Assembly: GCF_005222805.1 (NCBI RefSeq)
Contig: NZ_STGC01000002.1
Span: 199,836 to 263,835 of the forward strand
Source of the DNA: Devosia sp. FKR38
GTDB lineage: Bacteria > Pseudomonadota > Alphaproteobacteria > Rhizobiales > Devosiaceae
Direction of reading: 5' to 3'
Length of the DNA stretch: 64,000 nucleotides
Part shown: piece after piece, positions 9,475 through 19,450 of the stretch
Layout of the letters: each line of letters opens with the position of its first letter
Position numbering within the stretch: the stretch's first letter is position 1
Program-made: the position numbers and the translations under genes
The notes under the pieces: generated by a model
What the model was told of the DNA's origin: nothing
What the model saw: the letters and a program-made list of their open reading frames with translations, nothing else
The model's database searches: none

Positions 9475-10299
9475 TTAGCCCTTCACCGCGCCCTGCATGA
9501 GGGCGGCGACGAACTGGCGCTGGAAGATGAGGAAAAGCAGGACGGTCGGCGCCAGGATCAGCAGCGACCCCGCGCAGAGCAGCGGAATATCGGTGCCCCA
9601 TTGGCCCTGGAAGGCGCCCAGGGCGCCCGCCATGGTGCGCTGCATGGGGTCCTGCACCAAGACCACGGGCAGCAGGAACTGGTTCCAGGTCCACAGGAAC
9701 AGCAGGATCGACAGCGACATGATGGCCGGGCGCGCCAGGGGCACCTGCACGAGCAGGAATTCCTTCCAGCGCGTGGCGCCATCGAGCTGGGCGGCCTCGC
9801 TGAGATCGAGCGGCACATTGAGGAAATGCGCGCGCATCCAATAGACGCCGAAGGGCATGTAGAGCCCGATCAGCGGCAGGATGATTGCAAAGCGCGTGTT
9901 GAGCAGGCCGAGCGCCCGCACTTCGTAGTAGAGCGGGGTGATCACCGCCTCAAAGGGCAGCGTCAGGCCGAAGACGAAGACCAGATAGATCCATTTGTAT
10001 TTGGCGCTGGTCAGCTTGGCGAGACCATAGCCGGCCATGGTAGCGATCGCTACCGAGATGGGCACCACGCCCAGAACGATCAGCACGCTTGAGAGCAGCA
10101 ACTGGTCCATCTTGGCGACTTCAAACGCCTTGATGAAATTGCCCCATTGTGGATCGGCGGGCCATTGCAAGCCATTGGGATAGGTGCCCTGCGGCGCCAA
10201 GGCGGCCGAGAGCATGCTCAGGAACGGCAGCAGCGTCACCACCATGAGCAGGACGATCAGCCCGCGGGCGAGCATTGTATTGGGGGTAGCGATCTTCAT
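9475..10299 (-). CDS. Sugar ABC transporter permease, MalG-like (locus A)
   Basis: 274 residues with about six membrane segments. The first is LIVLLMVVTLLPFLSMLSAAL; the coupling EAA loop is SEAAQLDGATRWKEFLLVQVPLARPAIMS. I place the start at 10299, where ATGA overlaps the upstream permease stop; a slightly longer frame from 10320 has no better ribosome site. It pairs with the MalF-like protein to form the channel. Confidence 0.92.
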   Translation of the reverse strand: MKIATPNTMLARGLIVLLMVVTLLPFLSMLSAALAPQGTYPNGLQWPADPQWGNFIKAFEVAKMDQLLLSSVLIVLGVVPISVAIATMAGYGLAKLTSAKYKWIYLVFVFGLTLPFEAVITPLYYEVRALGLLNTRFAIILPLIGLYMPFGVYWMRAHFLNVPLDLSEAAQLDGATRWKEFLLVQVPLARPAIMSLSILLFLWTWNQFLLPVVLVQDPMQRTMAGALGAFQGQWGTDIPLLCAGSLLILAPTVLLFLIFQRQFVAALMQGAVKG

Positions 10300-11231
10300 T
10301 TCTTGTCCCGCGTCAGCCATTGCACCGGGGCAATGGAAATCAGCACCAGCAGCATCAGCACGATGGCGAGCGCGGAGGCGAGGCCGACCTGGCGGTGGGC
10401 AAAGGCCAGGCGATAGATTTCCAGACCCGGCACGGTGGTGGTGATGCCCGGGCCGCCCTGGGTGGAAATATAGACGATGTCAAAACTGGCGAGCGCGGCG
10501 ATCACCGTGACGGTGATGCAGACGCCGATTTCCTGGCGCAGGCCCGGCAGGGTGATGTAGCGGAATTCATGCCAGGCGCGGGCGCCGTCGAGCCGCGCCG
10601 CTTCATAGAGGCTGGGGTCGATCTTGGTGATGCCGGTCACCAGCAGCATGGTGCAGAGGCCAAGCTGCACCCAGGCGCCGATGACGCCCACAGCCGGCAG
10701 GGCCCAGACGAAATCGCCCAGCCAGCCGCGCGCCCAGTCGCTGAGGCCGATGGCTTTCAGAGTCTGGTTGACCAGGCCCGAGGAGGCGAACATCCAGCTC
10801 CAGGCGATGCCGGCGGCGACCAGGGGGATGACCTGGGGCAGGAACAGCACTGTGCGCGTCATGGTGCCGAAGCGGCCGGCCATGTGGCTGCGAATGGCCG
10901 AGGCCACGGCCAGGCCCAGGCCGACCGGGATCAGCGAAAAATAGATCACCAGCTGGAAGGCATTGCCGATGATCTGCAGCAGATCGGAATCGGTGAGCAC
11001 GGTGATGTAATTGGTCAGGCCATGGAAGCGGGCCTTGCCGATGCCGTCCCAGCGCAGGAAGGAATAATAGACGCTCATGCACAGCGGCACGAGCACGAAG
11101 GCGGCATAGGCAATGGCTGCCGGGGCGACAAAGGCCCAGGCAATCAGGCGCGCCTTGCGCCGTCCGCGGGAGGGAGGACGGCGCAAGGCGGGCTTGGAAG
11201 CGTCCGGAACGGACTGTGTGGTTTCACTCAT
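10296..11231 (-). CDS. Sugar ABC transporter permease, MalF-like (locus A)
   Basis: 311 residues. A basic N-terminal tail precedes the first membrane segment (LIAWAFVAPAAIAYAAFVLVP). SFLRWDGIGKARFHGLTNY is the usual periplasmic region, and the EAA coupling loop reads YEAARLDGARAWHEFRYITLPGL. A final hydrophobic helix precedes WLTRDKK. It overlaps the next permease by 4 bp (ATGA). It is separated from the binding-protein gene by 229 bp that include a hairpin. Confidence 0.92.
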   Translation of the reverse strand: MSETTQSVPDASKPALRRPPSRGRRKARLIAWAFVAPAAIAYAAFVLVPLCMSVYYSFLRWDGIGKARFHGLTNYITVLTDSDLLQIIGNAFQLVIYFSLIPVGLGLAVASAIRSHMAGRFGTMTRTVLFLPQVIPLVAAGIAWSWMFASSGLVNQTLKAIGLSDWARGWLGDFVWALPAVGVIGAWVQLGLCTMLLVTGITKIDPSLYEAARLDGARAWHEFRYITLPGLRQEIGVCITVTVIAALASFDIVYISTQGGPGITTTVPGLEIYRLAFAHRQVGLASALAIVLMLLVLISIAPVQWLTRDKK

Positions 11232-11400
11232 GGTTCATTCCGGCCGATCAGACTTGGAGGATGAAGGCGCATCGACGACTGCGTTACAGGCGGCGGGTCT
11301 TTGGGGACTTTACCGCATCGTTGGCTTCTGTGCCTCCGTCCCGTTGACGGGATGGGGCGTGGGAGAGGGGCGCCGGGTTATCCCGAACGCCCCCGCCATG

Positions 11401-11424
11401 GCCCTCCCCTTGGGGTGAGAGGGC
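11401..11424 (-). terminator. Hairpin between binding protein and permease genes of locus A
   Basis: GCCCTC (11401-11406) and GAGGGC (11419-11424) flank a loop that itself contains CCCC-TT-GGGG. It lies in the 229-bp spacer (11232-11460) that otherwise shows no gene. Its likely role is partial termination or mRNA stabilisation after the binding-protein cistron. Confidence 0.4.
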
Positions 11425-11460
11425 GAAGGAGCCTTTGCAGGCCGACCGACGCGACCGGTC

Positions 11461-12762
11461 TTAGCGCGACAGTTGGGTCTCGTATTCCTTCTGCACGGCT
11501 TCGAGCAGGCCCGTGGGGGTCTGCTGGTCGCCGACCATCTTCTGCAGTTCGGGCGTCCAGCCGGCGGCAAAGATGGCGCCGGTGGCATTGGCGATGAAGT
11601 CCATGGCGCCATTGTCCTTGGCCAGGGTCTGGCCAGCGGCCAGTGAGGCCTCGGTCACCGAGCCGGGCGTCACGGCGGGAATGGCCAGGTCTGCCGGGCC
11701 ACCGGGGTTGGAACCACCCACGGCGACGTTGATCTTGCGGGCTTCCTCATTGGTGGCCACCCAATTGAGGAAGAAGGCGGCGCAATCGGCATGGGCGGCA
11801 TTGGCCGAAATACCGAAGGTCAGTGGCGCTGACATGGTGGCGTGGCGGCCGCCCTCTTCAGCGGTCGGCATGATGAAGAAGCCGAACTTGCCGGCGGCAT
11901 TGGTATCGAGATTGCCCGATTCCCAATCGCCGTTGAACATGAACAGGCCTTCGCCGCCGATGAAGCGGCTCATCATCTGGAAGTATTCAATGGCATTGGC
12001 GTCAGAGGGGAAGTAGCCGGCCTTGATCCAGCTTTCGAGGTGCTCTGCAGCCTTGAGATTTTCCGGCGTGTTGATGGTGGCGCCGTCCTTCTGGAAGATC
12101 CAGTCATTGATCGGCTCGGGCGGACCATAGGCGCCCATCAGGTTCTGCAGCGGGAAGGCCAGGCCTGCCGTGCCCTTGTTCCACTGCATGATCGGCTGGA
12201 TGCCGGCTTCCTTGGCCTTGGCCAGCAGGGCGTCGAGTTCAGCAACGGTCTTTGGCGGCTCGGTCATGCCGAGCTGGGCGGCCAGTTCCTTGTTATAGAA
12301 CACGCCGGTCATGGAATAGTTCAGGCCCATGGCATAGAGCGAGCCGGTGCCGCGCGGGCGCCCGCCGGGCTCGACGCGCAGCTGCACCAGCTGGCCAGCG
12401 GGGAACTTGTCCCAGCCGAATTCGGTGAAATAGCCATCGAGGTTGAGCAGCAGATCGTTGGCGACCAGGTCGGTCAGCGAGGGCAGACGCACCAGGTCAG
12501 GCGCATTGGCTTCCGACAGGATGCGCGGCGAGTTCTCCATCATATTGGCGAACTGGTCTTCCTTGATGTCGAAGGTGACATTGGGGAACTGCTTGGTGAA
12601 TTCCTCAGCCAGCTTGCTGGGCAGCGGGAAGCCGGTCTCGAAATAGGAATTGAGGGCAACAGGGTCCGTGCCGCAGCTCGGTGCGGCCAGGGCAACGCCT
12701 GCCGTCGATGCAACGGTCAGGGACAGGGCAATACGAAGTGCATGGCGAGAATGGGCTCTCAT
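11461..12762 (-). CDS. Extracellular sugar-binding protein (locus A)
   Basis: 433 residues. It has a Sec signal peptide (ALRIALSLTVASTAGVALAA) followed by a family-1 binding-protein body with LVRLPSLTDLVAND, TGVFYNKELAAQLGM and FMFNGDWESGN. The start at 12762 has GGAGGAGG about 6 nt upstream; the longer frame adds only MTLEEVV. It is the periplasmic receptor for the transporter encoded downstream. The operator at 12806-12821 places it under the LacI-type regulator at 15103-16158. Confidence 0.92.
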   Translation of the reverse strand: MRAHSRHALRIALSLTVASTAGVALAAPSCGTDPVALNSYFETGFPLPSKLAEEFTKQFPNVTFDIKEDQFANMMENSPRILSEANAPDLVRLPSLTDLVANDLLLNLDGYFTEFGWDKFPAGQLVQLRVEPGGRPRGTGSLYAMGLNYSMTGVFYNKELAAQLGMTEPPKTVAELDALLAKAKEAGIQPIMQWNKGTAGLAFPLQNLMGAYGPPEPINDWIFQKDGATINTPENLKAAEHLESWIKAGYFPSDANAIEYFQMMSRFIGGEGLFMFNGDWESGNLDTNAAGKFGFFIMPTAEEGGRHATMSAPLTFGISANAAHADCAAFFLNWVATNEEARKINVAVGGSNPGGPADLAIPAVTPGSVTEASLAAGQTLAKDNGAMDFIANATGAIFAAGWTPELQKMVGDQQTPTGLLEAVQKEYETQLSR

Positions 12763-12805
12763 GACAACCTCCTCCAGGGTCAATCTGCAGCGGATCTTTC
12801 CGCCT

Positions 12806-12821
12806 GCTAAATGGATTTAGC
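12806..12821. promoter_or_regulatory. LacI-type operator, copy 1
   Basis: Perfect inverted repeat GCTAAA-TGGA-TTTAGC, 44 bp upstream of the binding-protein ATG. The same arms with a different 4-nt centre occur at 14995-15010. Two identical-arm 16-bp palindromes before the two parts of one locus strongly suggest one regulator. Confidence 0.75.
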
Positions 12822-12869
12822 GCATGGACAGTGGGGTCTGTCAATAGACCCCTTTGCCCCGCGCGGCGA

Positions 12870-14027
12870 CTAGACCAGCGGGCGCAGCGCGTCGATGATC
12901 CGCGTTGCGCGCTGGTCTTCCGGCCCCATCATCCAGTTGGTGACGAAACCGAAACCGATCCGGCGCTGCGGGTCGGCAAAGCCCACCTGCCCGCCGGCGC
13001 CGTCGTGCCCGAAGCAGCCATCGCCGAGATAGCGCCGCGCTTCGGAATCGAGCTGGAAGCCAAAGCCCCAGCGGGAGAATGGCGGCTCGCCACCAAACAC
13101 CGATACGCCCTGGCTCTGCGTCTGCGTCGCCTGGGCAATGGTGGTATCTTCGAGCAGGCGCACCCCGTGGGTGGGCGCCACGGTGGCCGACCACATGGTC
13201 GCCAGGGCGCGGGCCGAAGCCACGCCGCCGGCGCCGGGGATTTCGGCCGCACGGATGCGCGGGCTGTTAAAACCACCATCCTCGGTGACGAGGTCCGCCG
13301 GCAGGGCCGAGCCCAGCGTCATGGCCTTGTAGGGCCAGTTGGGCGCGGGCTTGGCCGCCTCGTCAGCCCAGAGCTGGATCAGCGGCGGGCTCACCGCGAG
13401 ATGGGCGCAAGTGGCAGCCTGGGCCTCGGGCAGACCAATCCAGGCATCGGCGCCAAGTGGCGCGGTGACCAGATCGCGGAAATAGGCACCGACCGACTGG
13501 CCGGTGACACGGCGGATGATCTCGCCGGCCACCCAGCCATGGGTGATGGCGTGATAGGCATAGCCTGTGCCCAGGGGCCATAGCGGTTCCTGCGCCGCCA
13601 GGATGGCGACGACGCGATCCCAGTCGACGATGTCGTCTTCAGTGAGATCAAGGCGCGGTGCTGAAAGGCCCGCCTGATGCGCCAGGGCCTGGCCGACTGT
13701 CACCCGGTCCTTGCCGGCCATGGCGAATTCGGGCCAGTAGCGTGCCACCGGCGCGGCGTAGTCGAGGCGCCCCTCCTGCACCAGCCGGGCGGCCAGGATC
13801 GACACCAGGCCCTTGGTGCAGGAGAACACCACCGAGGGGGTGCGCTCGGTCCAGGCGCGGTTATCGCGCGCATCGGCGACGCCGGCCCAAAGATTAATGA
13901 TGGTCTCGCCGTGTTGGCGCACATGCAGGGCCGCGCCCATGGCAGGGCGACCTTCAAAGGCCTGTTCAAAGGCCTGGGCGACCGGCTCGAAACCGGGGGC
14001 GACGATGCCGTTGACGACGATGCTCAT
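12870..14027 (-). CDS. Serine hydrolase, class C beta-lactamase / EstB-type esterase fold
   Basis: 385 residues, no signal peptide. FSCTKG (about residues 68-73) is the SxxK nucleophile motif. GTGYAYHAITHGWVAGEII holds the catalytic Tyr region (YxxH in place of YxN), and FGHDGAGGQVGFADP is the HxG-like third motif. Family members hydrolyse esters, lactones or peptides. Its place between a glycosidase and a sugar transporter suggests removal of acyl groups from a substrate carbohydrate inside the cell (inference). Its start overlaps the stop of the upstream glycosidase gene as ATGA. Confidence 0.82.
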   Translation of the reverse strand: MSIVVNGIVAPGFEPVAQAFEQAFEGRPAMGAALHVRQHGETIINLWAGVADARDNRAWTERTPSVVFSCTKGLVSILAARLVQEGRLDYAAPVARYWPEFAMAGKDRVTVGQALAHQAGLSAPRLDLTEDDIVDWDRVVAILAAQEPLWPLGTGYAYHAITHGWVAGEIIRRVTGQSVGAYFRDLVTAPLGADAWIGLPEAQAATCAHLAVSPPLIQLWADEAAKPAPNWPYKAMTLGSALPADLVTEDGGFNSPRIRAAEIPGAGGVASARALATMWSATVAPTHGVRLLEDTTIAQATQTQSQGVSVFGGEPPFSRWGFGFQLDSEARRYLGDGCFGHDGAGGQVGFADPQRRIGFGFVTNWMMGPEDQRATRIIDALRPLV

Positions 14028-14989
14028 AGGCCGCGCTCCGCAATCAGATAGCCATCGGCGCCGGTGACCAGGGCAATGGGGTCGCTGATGCCGCCCTGGA
14101 AGGCCTCGCCGGGACGCTGGTTCTGGAAGGCCAGCAGCCAGGGCGCGCCAGCACGGTCAATGGCGATGCGGCCGGCATAAAGAGCTTCGTTGACCAGCAG
14201 GCGCGCCTGGCTGAAATCGACCGGGCCGGGCATGTCCCCGACGGGCAGCGACCAGACGCCACCGGTCTGGCCAGCGCGCGGGCCGACCAGCTTGGCGGTA
14301 TCGCAGCAGAAGATCAGCTGGTTGCGACCGTCGATCTCGACGAGCTGGAACACTTCGAGATGGGCAAAGCCGGCGCCCGGCTCGCTCAGGGCGACCTCAT
14401 GGGTCCAGGTGATGAGGTCGGGCGAACTGACATGCCCCATCACGCCGCGATCGGGCTCGGTGCCGTGCCGCGCGCGGGCCGTCATCAGCATGTGCCAGCG
14501 CTGGTCAGCCGGCTGAAAGAACACCCAGGGGTCGCGCCAGCATTCTTCCGGCCAGCTCGATGTGCCCAGCGTCTCATAGAGATTGGCATCGGCGGTGACG
14601 ATGGGGCCGGGCTGCTTGGTCCAGGTGAAGAGGTCTGGCGAGGTCGCGAGGCCCACCGTCTCGATATTGGCGAACTGGTCGGGATAGAGGAAGCGCGAGC
14701 CGGTGTAGAACATGCGCCACAGCCCGTCAGGGCCGCGCACCACGCTGCCGGTCCAGGTGGCGCTGCCGTCAAAGCTGCCCGGTGCGCCGGCGTCGAAGGC
14801 CTGGCCATGGTTGGTCCAGGTCCGCAGGTCGGCGGACGTCGCGTGGCCGATACGGGCGTTGCGATGGCGCAAGTCCGGATTGCCGAGCGATTTGGGCGCG
14901 TGCAGGTAGAACAGGTGATGCTGTTCGCCGTCATCAGCCAGCCAGAAATCCCACACCCAGTGATCGGGCAGATTGAAACCCATGCTCAT
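14024..14989 (-). CDS. Five-bladed beta-propeller glycoside hydrolase (GH32/43/68-like)
   Basis: 321 residues without a signal peptide. WVWDFWLADDGEQHHLFYLHAP near the N-terminus resembles the nucleophile strand of GH32/GH68-type enzymes. ECWRDPWVFF is the RDP motif, and FAHLEVFQLVEID offers the catalytic Glu. Repeated blade strands (TWTGSVVRG, GLATSPDLFTWTK, GHVSSPDLITWTHE) support the propeller fold. The likely role is cytoplasmic hydrolysis of an imported fructoside or arabinoside-like sugar; specificity is uncertain. It is first in the operon, directly downstream of operator copy 2. Confidence 0.72.
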   Translation of the reverse strand: MSMGFNLPDHWVWDFWLADDGEQHHLFYLHAPKSLGNPDLRHRNARIGHATSADLRTWTNHGQAFDAGAPGSFDGSATWTGSVVRGPDGLWRMFYTGSRFLYPDQFANIETVGLATSPDLFTWTKQPGPIVTADANLYETLGTSSWPEECWRDPWVFFQPADQRWHMLMTARARHGTEPDRGVMGHVSSPDLITWTHEVALSEPGAGFAHLEVFQLVEIDGRNQLIFCCDTAKLVGPRAGQTGGVWSLPVGDMPGPVDFSQARLLVNEALYAGRIAIDRAGAPWLLAFQNQRPGEAFQGGISDPIALVTGADGYLIAERGL

Positions 14990-14994
14990 CCCCT

Positions 14995-15010
14995 GCTAAA
15001 ACCATTTAGC
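14995..15010. promoter_or_regulatory. LacI-type operator, copy 2
   Basis: GCTAAA-ACCA-TTTAGC sits 5 bp before the ATG of the propeller glycosidase gene and about 90 bp before the divergent regulator gene. The arms are identical to those at 12806-12821. Binding here could block the glycosidase operon and autoregulate the repressor. Confidence 0.75.
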
Positions 15011-15102
15011 AATTGCCGCGTCGCGCAAAGGTTGTCAAGCGGCGGCGGCGTAGCTATCCAGAGCGGCAACAAGACCGTCTTGGGGACGAGGGGCAACACC
15101 GT

Positions 15103-16158
15103 TTGCAAAAGAAGCGCGTAACATTGGCGGATGTGGCCCGGCTTGCCGGCCTCTCGCCCACCGCCGCATCGATGATCCTGACCGGCCGGCATGATACGCG
15201 CCTTTCGGCCGAGGCCCATGCCAAGGTGCATGCCGCCGCCACCAGCCTGGGCTATCGGCCCAATGTTGCGGCCCGCGCCTTGCGCACCGACCGCTCGCGC
15301 TCGATTGCCTTTATCTCGGACTATGTGGCCACCACCCGCTTTGCCAGCGGGTTGATCCGCGGCGCCCTGGCGGCGGCCGAGGAGGCCAAGCATGTCATGC
15401 TGCTGCTCGAAACCGGCGGCGAGCCGGCGCGTGAGCTGCAGGCCGTCGAGGCGGCGCTGGACCGCCAGGTTGATGGGTTGATCTTTGCTGCCATGCGGGC
15501 GCGCGAAGTGTTTGTGCCGCCGCTGTCGGGCAATGTGCCGGTGGTCATGCTCAACGGCACCAGCGCGCGGTTTCCCGCGGCCGTACTGCCTGATGAATAT
15601 GAGGGCGGCCGCACGGCGGTGCGCCTCCTGGCCGAGACCGGCATCACCGACAGCATTGTCCTGCTCGGTCACAATCCGGCTGACGAAAAGGGCCTGTTCC
15701 GCTCGCAGTCCATCGCGCGGCGCCTGGCTGGCATTCGCGATGCCATGGCGGCGCATGGGCTGGGCTTTGACGCCGAACTGAGCTGTTGGAACTGGGAGCC
15801 CAATCACGGCTATGACCTGACCAAGGGCCTGCTGCGCAAGCGGCGGCCCAAGGCCATTCTGTGCCTCAACGACCGGCTGGCCTTCGGCGCCTATCAGGCG
15901 CTGGGCGAGGCCGGGCTGACCATTCCGGGCGACGTCTCGCTGGTGTCGTTCGACAATGACGAGCTGGCCTCCTACCTCCGCCCCGGTCTGACCACCATCA
16001 GCCTGCCGCACGAGGCCATGGGGCGCCGCGCGGTGCAGATGCTGCTCGAGGGTCAGCCTGGACAGGAAGAGCTGATCACCATGCCGACCGTGCTGCGCGG
16101 TTCGCTGATCGCGCCCACCCAGCCGGACGCGGTTCAAAAGCTCAGCTCGACCGTCTGA
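15103..16158 (+). CDS. LacI-family transcriptional repressor (locus A)
   Basis: 351 residues from a TTG start at 15103. The HTH reads [24 protein letters not shown], the usual position within the first 30 residues. Hinge and periplasmic-binding-like core follow ([60 protein letters not shown]). TTG is chosen because GAGGGG lies about 9 nt upstream and longer frames add an unnatural Arg-rich head. The TTG at 15013 would overlap the operator flank. It most likely binds GCTAAA-N4-TTTAGC and responds to the locus sugar. Its 3' end overlaps the convergent GH95 gene by 25 bp. Confidence 0.88.
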   Translation: MQKKRVTLADVARLAGLSPTAASMILTGRHDTRLSAEAHAKVHAAATSLGYRPNVAARALRTDRSRSIAFISDYVATTRFASGLIRGALAAAEEAKHVMLLLETGGEPARELQAVEAALDRQVDGLIFAAMRAREVFVPPLSGNVPVVMLNGTSARFPAAVLPDEYEGGRTAVRLLAETGITDSIVLLGHNPADEKGLFRSQSIARRLAGIRDAMAAHGLGFDAELSCWNWEPNHGYDLTKGLLRKRRPKAILCLNDRLAFGAYQALGEAGLTIPGDVSLVSFDNDELASYLRPGLTTISLPHEAMGRRAVQMLLEGQPGQEELITMPTVLRGSLIAPTQPDAVQKLSSTV

Positions 16159-18383
16159 CCGGCGCGCAGCGCCACGCTCTCGGTCTTGCCTTGGCACTGC
16201 ACCGCAAAGGTGCGGTCGACGACGGACTTAAGCTGGACCTGTGTCGGACCCTTGGCCGACCAGGCGAGCTCAAGTTCGAGCCCGCCACGGGCCCTGATGC
16301 CCTTGACCCGACCCTGCGGCCACTGCGGCGGCAGCGCAGGCAGCAGCAGCAATTTGTCCGCGGTGGACTGCACCAGCATCTCAAGAATGCCGGCCGCACC
16401 GCCGAAATTGCCGTCGATCTGAAACGGCGGATGGGCGTCGAACAGATTGGGATAGCTGCGTGACGGGCTGAGCAGAAGCGCAAGCACATCATGGGCATGG
16501 CTGCCCTGGCGCAGCCGCGCCCAGAGGTTGATGCGCCAGCCGATGCCCCAGCCGGTGGCGTCGTCACCGCGGATTTCGAGCGATTTGCGCGCCGCCTCAG
16601 CCAGGTCAGGCGTGCCGTCCGGATCAATCTGCAGGCTCGGATAAAGCCCATAGAGATGGGAGACATGGCGGTGGTGGATTTCGGGGACATCCATGTCCCA
16701 ATCCTCCAGCCACTCCTGCAATTGCCCTTGCTTGCCAATGCGATGGTCCGGCAGGCGGGCCCGTGCGGCCCGCACTTCGTCCTGCATGGGATCGACCAGG
16801 CCCAGCTGCTCTGACCCTGCCAGATAGGCATCGAACAGATCGCGCAGGATCTGGTTGTCCATGGTCGGCCCGGCACAGACCGCCGCCCCATGGGGATGCA
16901 GGTTTTCCGGCGAGATCGACGGCACAGTGACCAGAAGGTCGGTGCCCGGAAGGTTTTGCAGCGTATCGAGGAAGAAGCGCACGCTGCCCGCGATCACCGG
17001 CAGCAGGCGGCGCACCAGCGCCTCGGGCCGGCCGGCAAACACGGCGTGGTCCCACAGTTGGGCGCAGAACCAGGCGCCACCGCTGGGCCAGAGCCCCCAT
17101 TGCGCCCCATCTACGGGCCCCGTGGCGCGCCAAAGGTCGGTGTTGTGATGCAGCACCCAGCCGCGCGCGCCATAGTGCTGGCGCGCCATTTCGGCTCCGG
17201 TGATGGTGAGGTCTTCCACCATGGCCAGCAAGGGTTCGACGCATTCGCCCAGATTGGCCGGATCGGGCAGCCAGTAGTTCATCTGGATATTGATATTGGC
17301 GGTATATTTGCTGCCCCAGGGTGGCCGGGTTTCCTTGTTCCAGATGCCCTGCAGCGTTGTCGGCTGCGTGCCGGGCTGGCTGGAGGCCAGCATGAGATAG
17401 CGGCCATATTGCACATAGAGCGCGGCGAGCGCCGGGTCCTGCCCATCGGCGAAGCGGGCGATGCGCTGGTCGGTCGGCAGGTCTTGGCGACCGGGGCCGA
17501 GGTCGATGTCCAAGCGGCTGAAAAGCTGCTGATGGGCCGCGACGTGGTCGGCGCGCAACTGGGCATAGCTCTTGCCGGCCACGGCTTTGCGCCGCGCCGC
17601 CAGCAGCGCCTCGGGATCGCCCGAGACATCGTCAAAGCGGCGGAAGGAGGTGGCGATATCGAGCACAAACACCGCCGCCGTGGCGCCGCGCACCACGAGA
17701 CGCCGACCGCGCCGTTCGGACGAGCCGCCTTCGAGACGCATGTCGAGGCCGATGCCGAAACGGAGCTGACCCTTGATGCCATGCTTGTCGAAATTGGTGC
17801 CGCGATAGTTGAGCGTCGTGGCATCGCCGGGCTCGATATCGCCCGGTTGCGGGCTGTCGAGCCAGACTTCGAAGGACAGGGAGCCAGGCCGCGAGCTTTC
17901 GAGCCGCAGCACCAGCACATCGTCCACGCTGGAAACGAAGCACTCGCGAGTAAACGTCGCGGCATCATCGCTGATGCCGGTACCCAGCAGGCGGTAGCTC
18001 GTGGTGGCGATGGCCGTGGTCAGATCGAGTTCACGCCGATAGCTGTCCGGTACGGGCTCGTGGGTGAATTCGACAAACAGATTGCCCGCCGGCTGATAGC
18101 TCATCTGCATGTGCGGTCGCGCCAGCAGGTGCCGGTTGGCCAGCGCCTGGGCCTCGACATAGCGGCCAGCAAAGATCAGCGCACGCACCGCTGCCAGATT
18201 GGGCAGCGCCTCGGCATTGGTGGGCTGATAGGGCCCGCCAGACCACAGGGTGGATTCATTGAGCTGGATCTCCTCGCGCCCGACGCCGCCATGCAGCATG
18301 CCACCGAGACGGCCATTGCCAAGCGGCAAGGCCTGGGTCCACTCCACGGCGGGGGACCGGTACCACAGACTATGTTTGGTCAT
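16134..18383 (-). CDS. Glycoside hydrolase family 95-type alpha-L-fucosidase
   Basis: 749 residues, no signal peptide, so probably cytoplasmic. The N-terminal beta-sandwich begins [27 protein letters not shown] and [14 protein letters not shown], hallmarks of GH95. The (alpha/alpha)6 barrel carries [45 protein letters not shown] and the C-terminal [17 protein letters not shown]. Characterised GH95 enzymes cleave alpha-1,2-fucosides (some alpha-L-galactosides). It is the last gene of a fucoside-type locus, 5 bp after an ABC ATPase gene. Length is typical of cytoplasmic members. Confidence 0.9.
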   Translation of the reverse strand: MTKHSLWYRSPAVEWTQALPLGNGRLGGMLHGGVGREEIQLNESTLWSGGPYQPTNAEALPNLAAVRALIFAGRYVEAQALANRHLLARPHMQMSYQPAGNLFVEFTHEPVPDSYRRELDLTTAIATTSYRLLGTGISDDAATFTRECFVSSVDDVLVLRLESSRPGSLSFEVWLDSPQPGDIEPGDATTLNYRGTNFDKHGIKGQLRFGIGLDMRLEGGSSERRGRRLVVRGATAAVFVLDIATSFRRFDDVSGDPEALLAARRKAVAGKSYAQLRADHVAAHQQLFSRLDIDLGPGRQDLPTDQRIARFADGQDPALAALYVQYGRYLMLASSQPGTQPTTLQGIWNKETRPPWGSKYTANINIQMNYWLPDPANLGECVEPLLAMVEDLTITGAEMARQHYGARGWVLHHNTDLWRATGPVDGAQWGLWPSGGAWFCAQLWDHAVFAGRPEALVRRLLPVIAGSVRFFLDTLQNLPGTDLLVTVPSISPENLHPHGAAVCAGPTMDNQILRDLFDAYLAGSEQLGLVDPMQDEVRAARARLPDHRIGKQGQLQEWLEDWDMDVPEIHHRHVSHLYGLYPSLQIDPDGTPDLAEAARKSLEIRGDDATGWGIGWRINLWARLRQGSHAHDVLALLLSPSRSYPNLFDAHPPFQIDGNFGGAAGILEMLVQSTADKLLLLPALPPQWPQGRVKGIRARGGLELELAWSAKGPTQVQLKSVVDRTFAVQCQGKTESVALRAGQTVELSF

Positions 18384-18388
18384 GGAGT

Positions 18389-19450
18389 TCAGTGTCCCTG
18401 CCGCAGCCGTTCGCCAGTGGCCCGGAAGATCATGGATCGCACAGGGTCGATGCCGACATGCACGGTGTCGCCGGCCTTGATGCCGGGCCGGTCGCGCACT
18501 TCGACGACCACATTCTCGCCCGAGATGGTGGCGCCATAGAGATAGCGCGTGCCACCCAGGTTCTCGACCACATCGACCTTGACCGCAACACTGGCATCAC
18601 CGCCGCCGAGCAGGAAATGCTCGGGCCGCACGCCAACCAGCACCTCGCCCTGGCTGGGCAGCCCGGCCATGGAGAGCGTCGGCCCGGCCACCAGGCGGGG
18701 GCCGGTAGCGGTGAGATCGGCGCGCAGGAAGTTCATGCGCGGCGAGCCGATGAAGCCGGCCACAAAGAGATTGTCCGGATTGTCATAGAGGTCGTCGGGC
18801 GAGCCGGACTGTTCGATCTTGCCATCGCGCATCACCACGATCTTGTCGGCCAGGGTCATGGCCTCGGTCTGGTCGTGGGTCACATAAATCATGGTGGAGC
18901 CCAGCTTGTTGTGTAGCTTGGCGATCTCGACGCGCATCGACACGCGCAGCTCGGCATCCAGATTGCTCAGCGGCTCGTCGAACAGGAACACTTCGGGATC
19001 GCGCACGATGGCGCGGCCGATGGCAACGCGCTGGCGCTGGCCGCCCGAGAGCTGGGCCGGCTTGCGCTTGAGCAGCGGTTCGATCTGCAGGGTCTGGGCG
19101 GCAATCGCCACGCGGGCATCAATGTCGCTCTTTTCGAGCCCCGCCATGCGCAGGGAGAAGCCGATGTTCTGCTCCACCGTCATGTGCGGATAGAGCGCAT
19201 AGTTCTGGAACACCATGGCGACGCCGCGTTCGATGGGATCGGCTTCGTTGACGCGGCGGCCGTCAATCACGAGATCACCCTTGGTGATCGGTTCGAGCCC
19301 GGCGATCATGCGCAGCAGGGTCGACTTGCCGCAGCCCGATGGCCCCACAAAGACGGTGAAGGTGCCGTCTTCCACCTGCAGATTGAGGTTGTCGATGACC
19401 TCCAGCGTGCCATAGGACTTGCTTACATTGTTCAGCGTGACGGTGGCCAT
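18389..19450 (-). CDS. Sugar ABC transporter ATP-binding protein, UgpC/MalK family (locus B)
   Basis: 353 residues. Walker [11 protein letters not shown]-loop [13 protein letters not shown], signature [14 protein letters not shown], Walker [13 protein letters not shown] and H-loop VTHDQTEA are present; the C-terminal domain holds [12 protein letters not shown] and GVRPEHFLL. Its start overlaps the end of the LacI gene by 19 bp and it is followed at 5 bp by the GH95 gene. It would power the permeases encoded at 22638-24418, from which it is separated by a glycosidase and the regulator. Confidence 0.93.
   Translation of the reverse strand: MATVTLNNVSKSYGTLEVIDNLNLQVEDGTFTVFVGPSGCGKSTLLRMIAGLEPITKGDLVIDGRRVNEADPIERGVAMVFQNYALYPHMTVEQNIGFSLRMAGLEKSDIDARVAIAAQTLQIEPLLKRKPAQLSGGQRQRVAIGRAIVRDPEVFLFDEPLSNLDAELRVSMRVEIAKLHNKLGSTMIYVTHDQTEAMTLADKIVVMRDGKIEQSGSPDDLYDNPDNLFVAGFIGSPRMNFLRADLTATGPRLVAGPTLSMAGLPSQGEVLVGVRPEHFLLGGGDASVAVKVDVVENLGGTRYLYGATISGENVVVEVRDRPGIKAGDTVHVGIDPVRSMIFRATGERLRQGH

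Noticed and set aside
11232-11460. Small frames in the spacer between binding-protein and permease genes of locus A
   Set aside because: No ribosome site or protein-like composition; the stretch is better explained by a hairpin-bearing spacer.
16890-18539. 549-codon plus-strand frame opposite the GH95 gene
   Set aside because: Composition is typical of an antisense shadow and it spans the junction of two real minus-strand genes.
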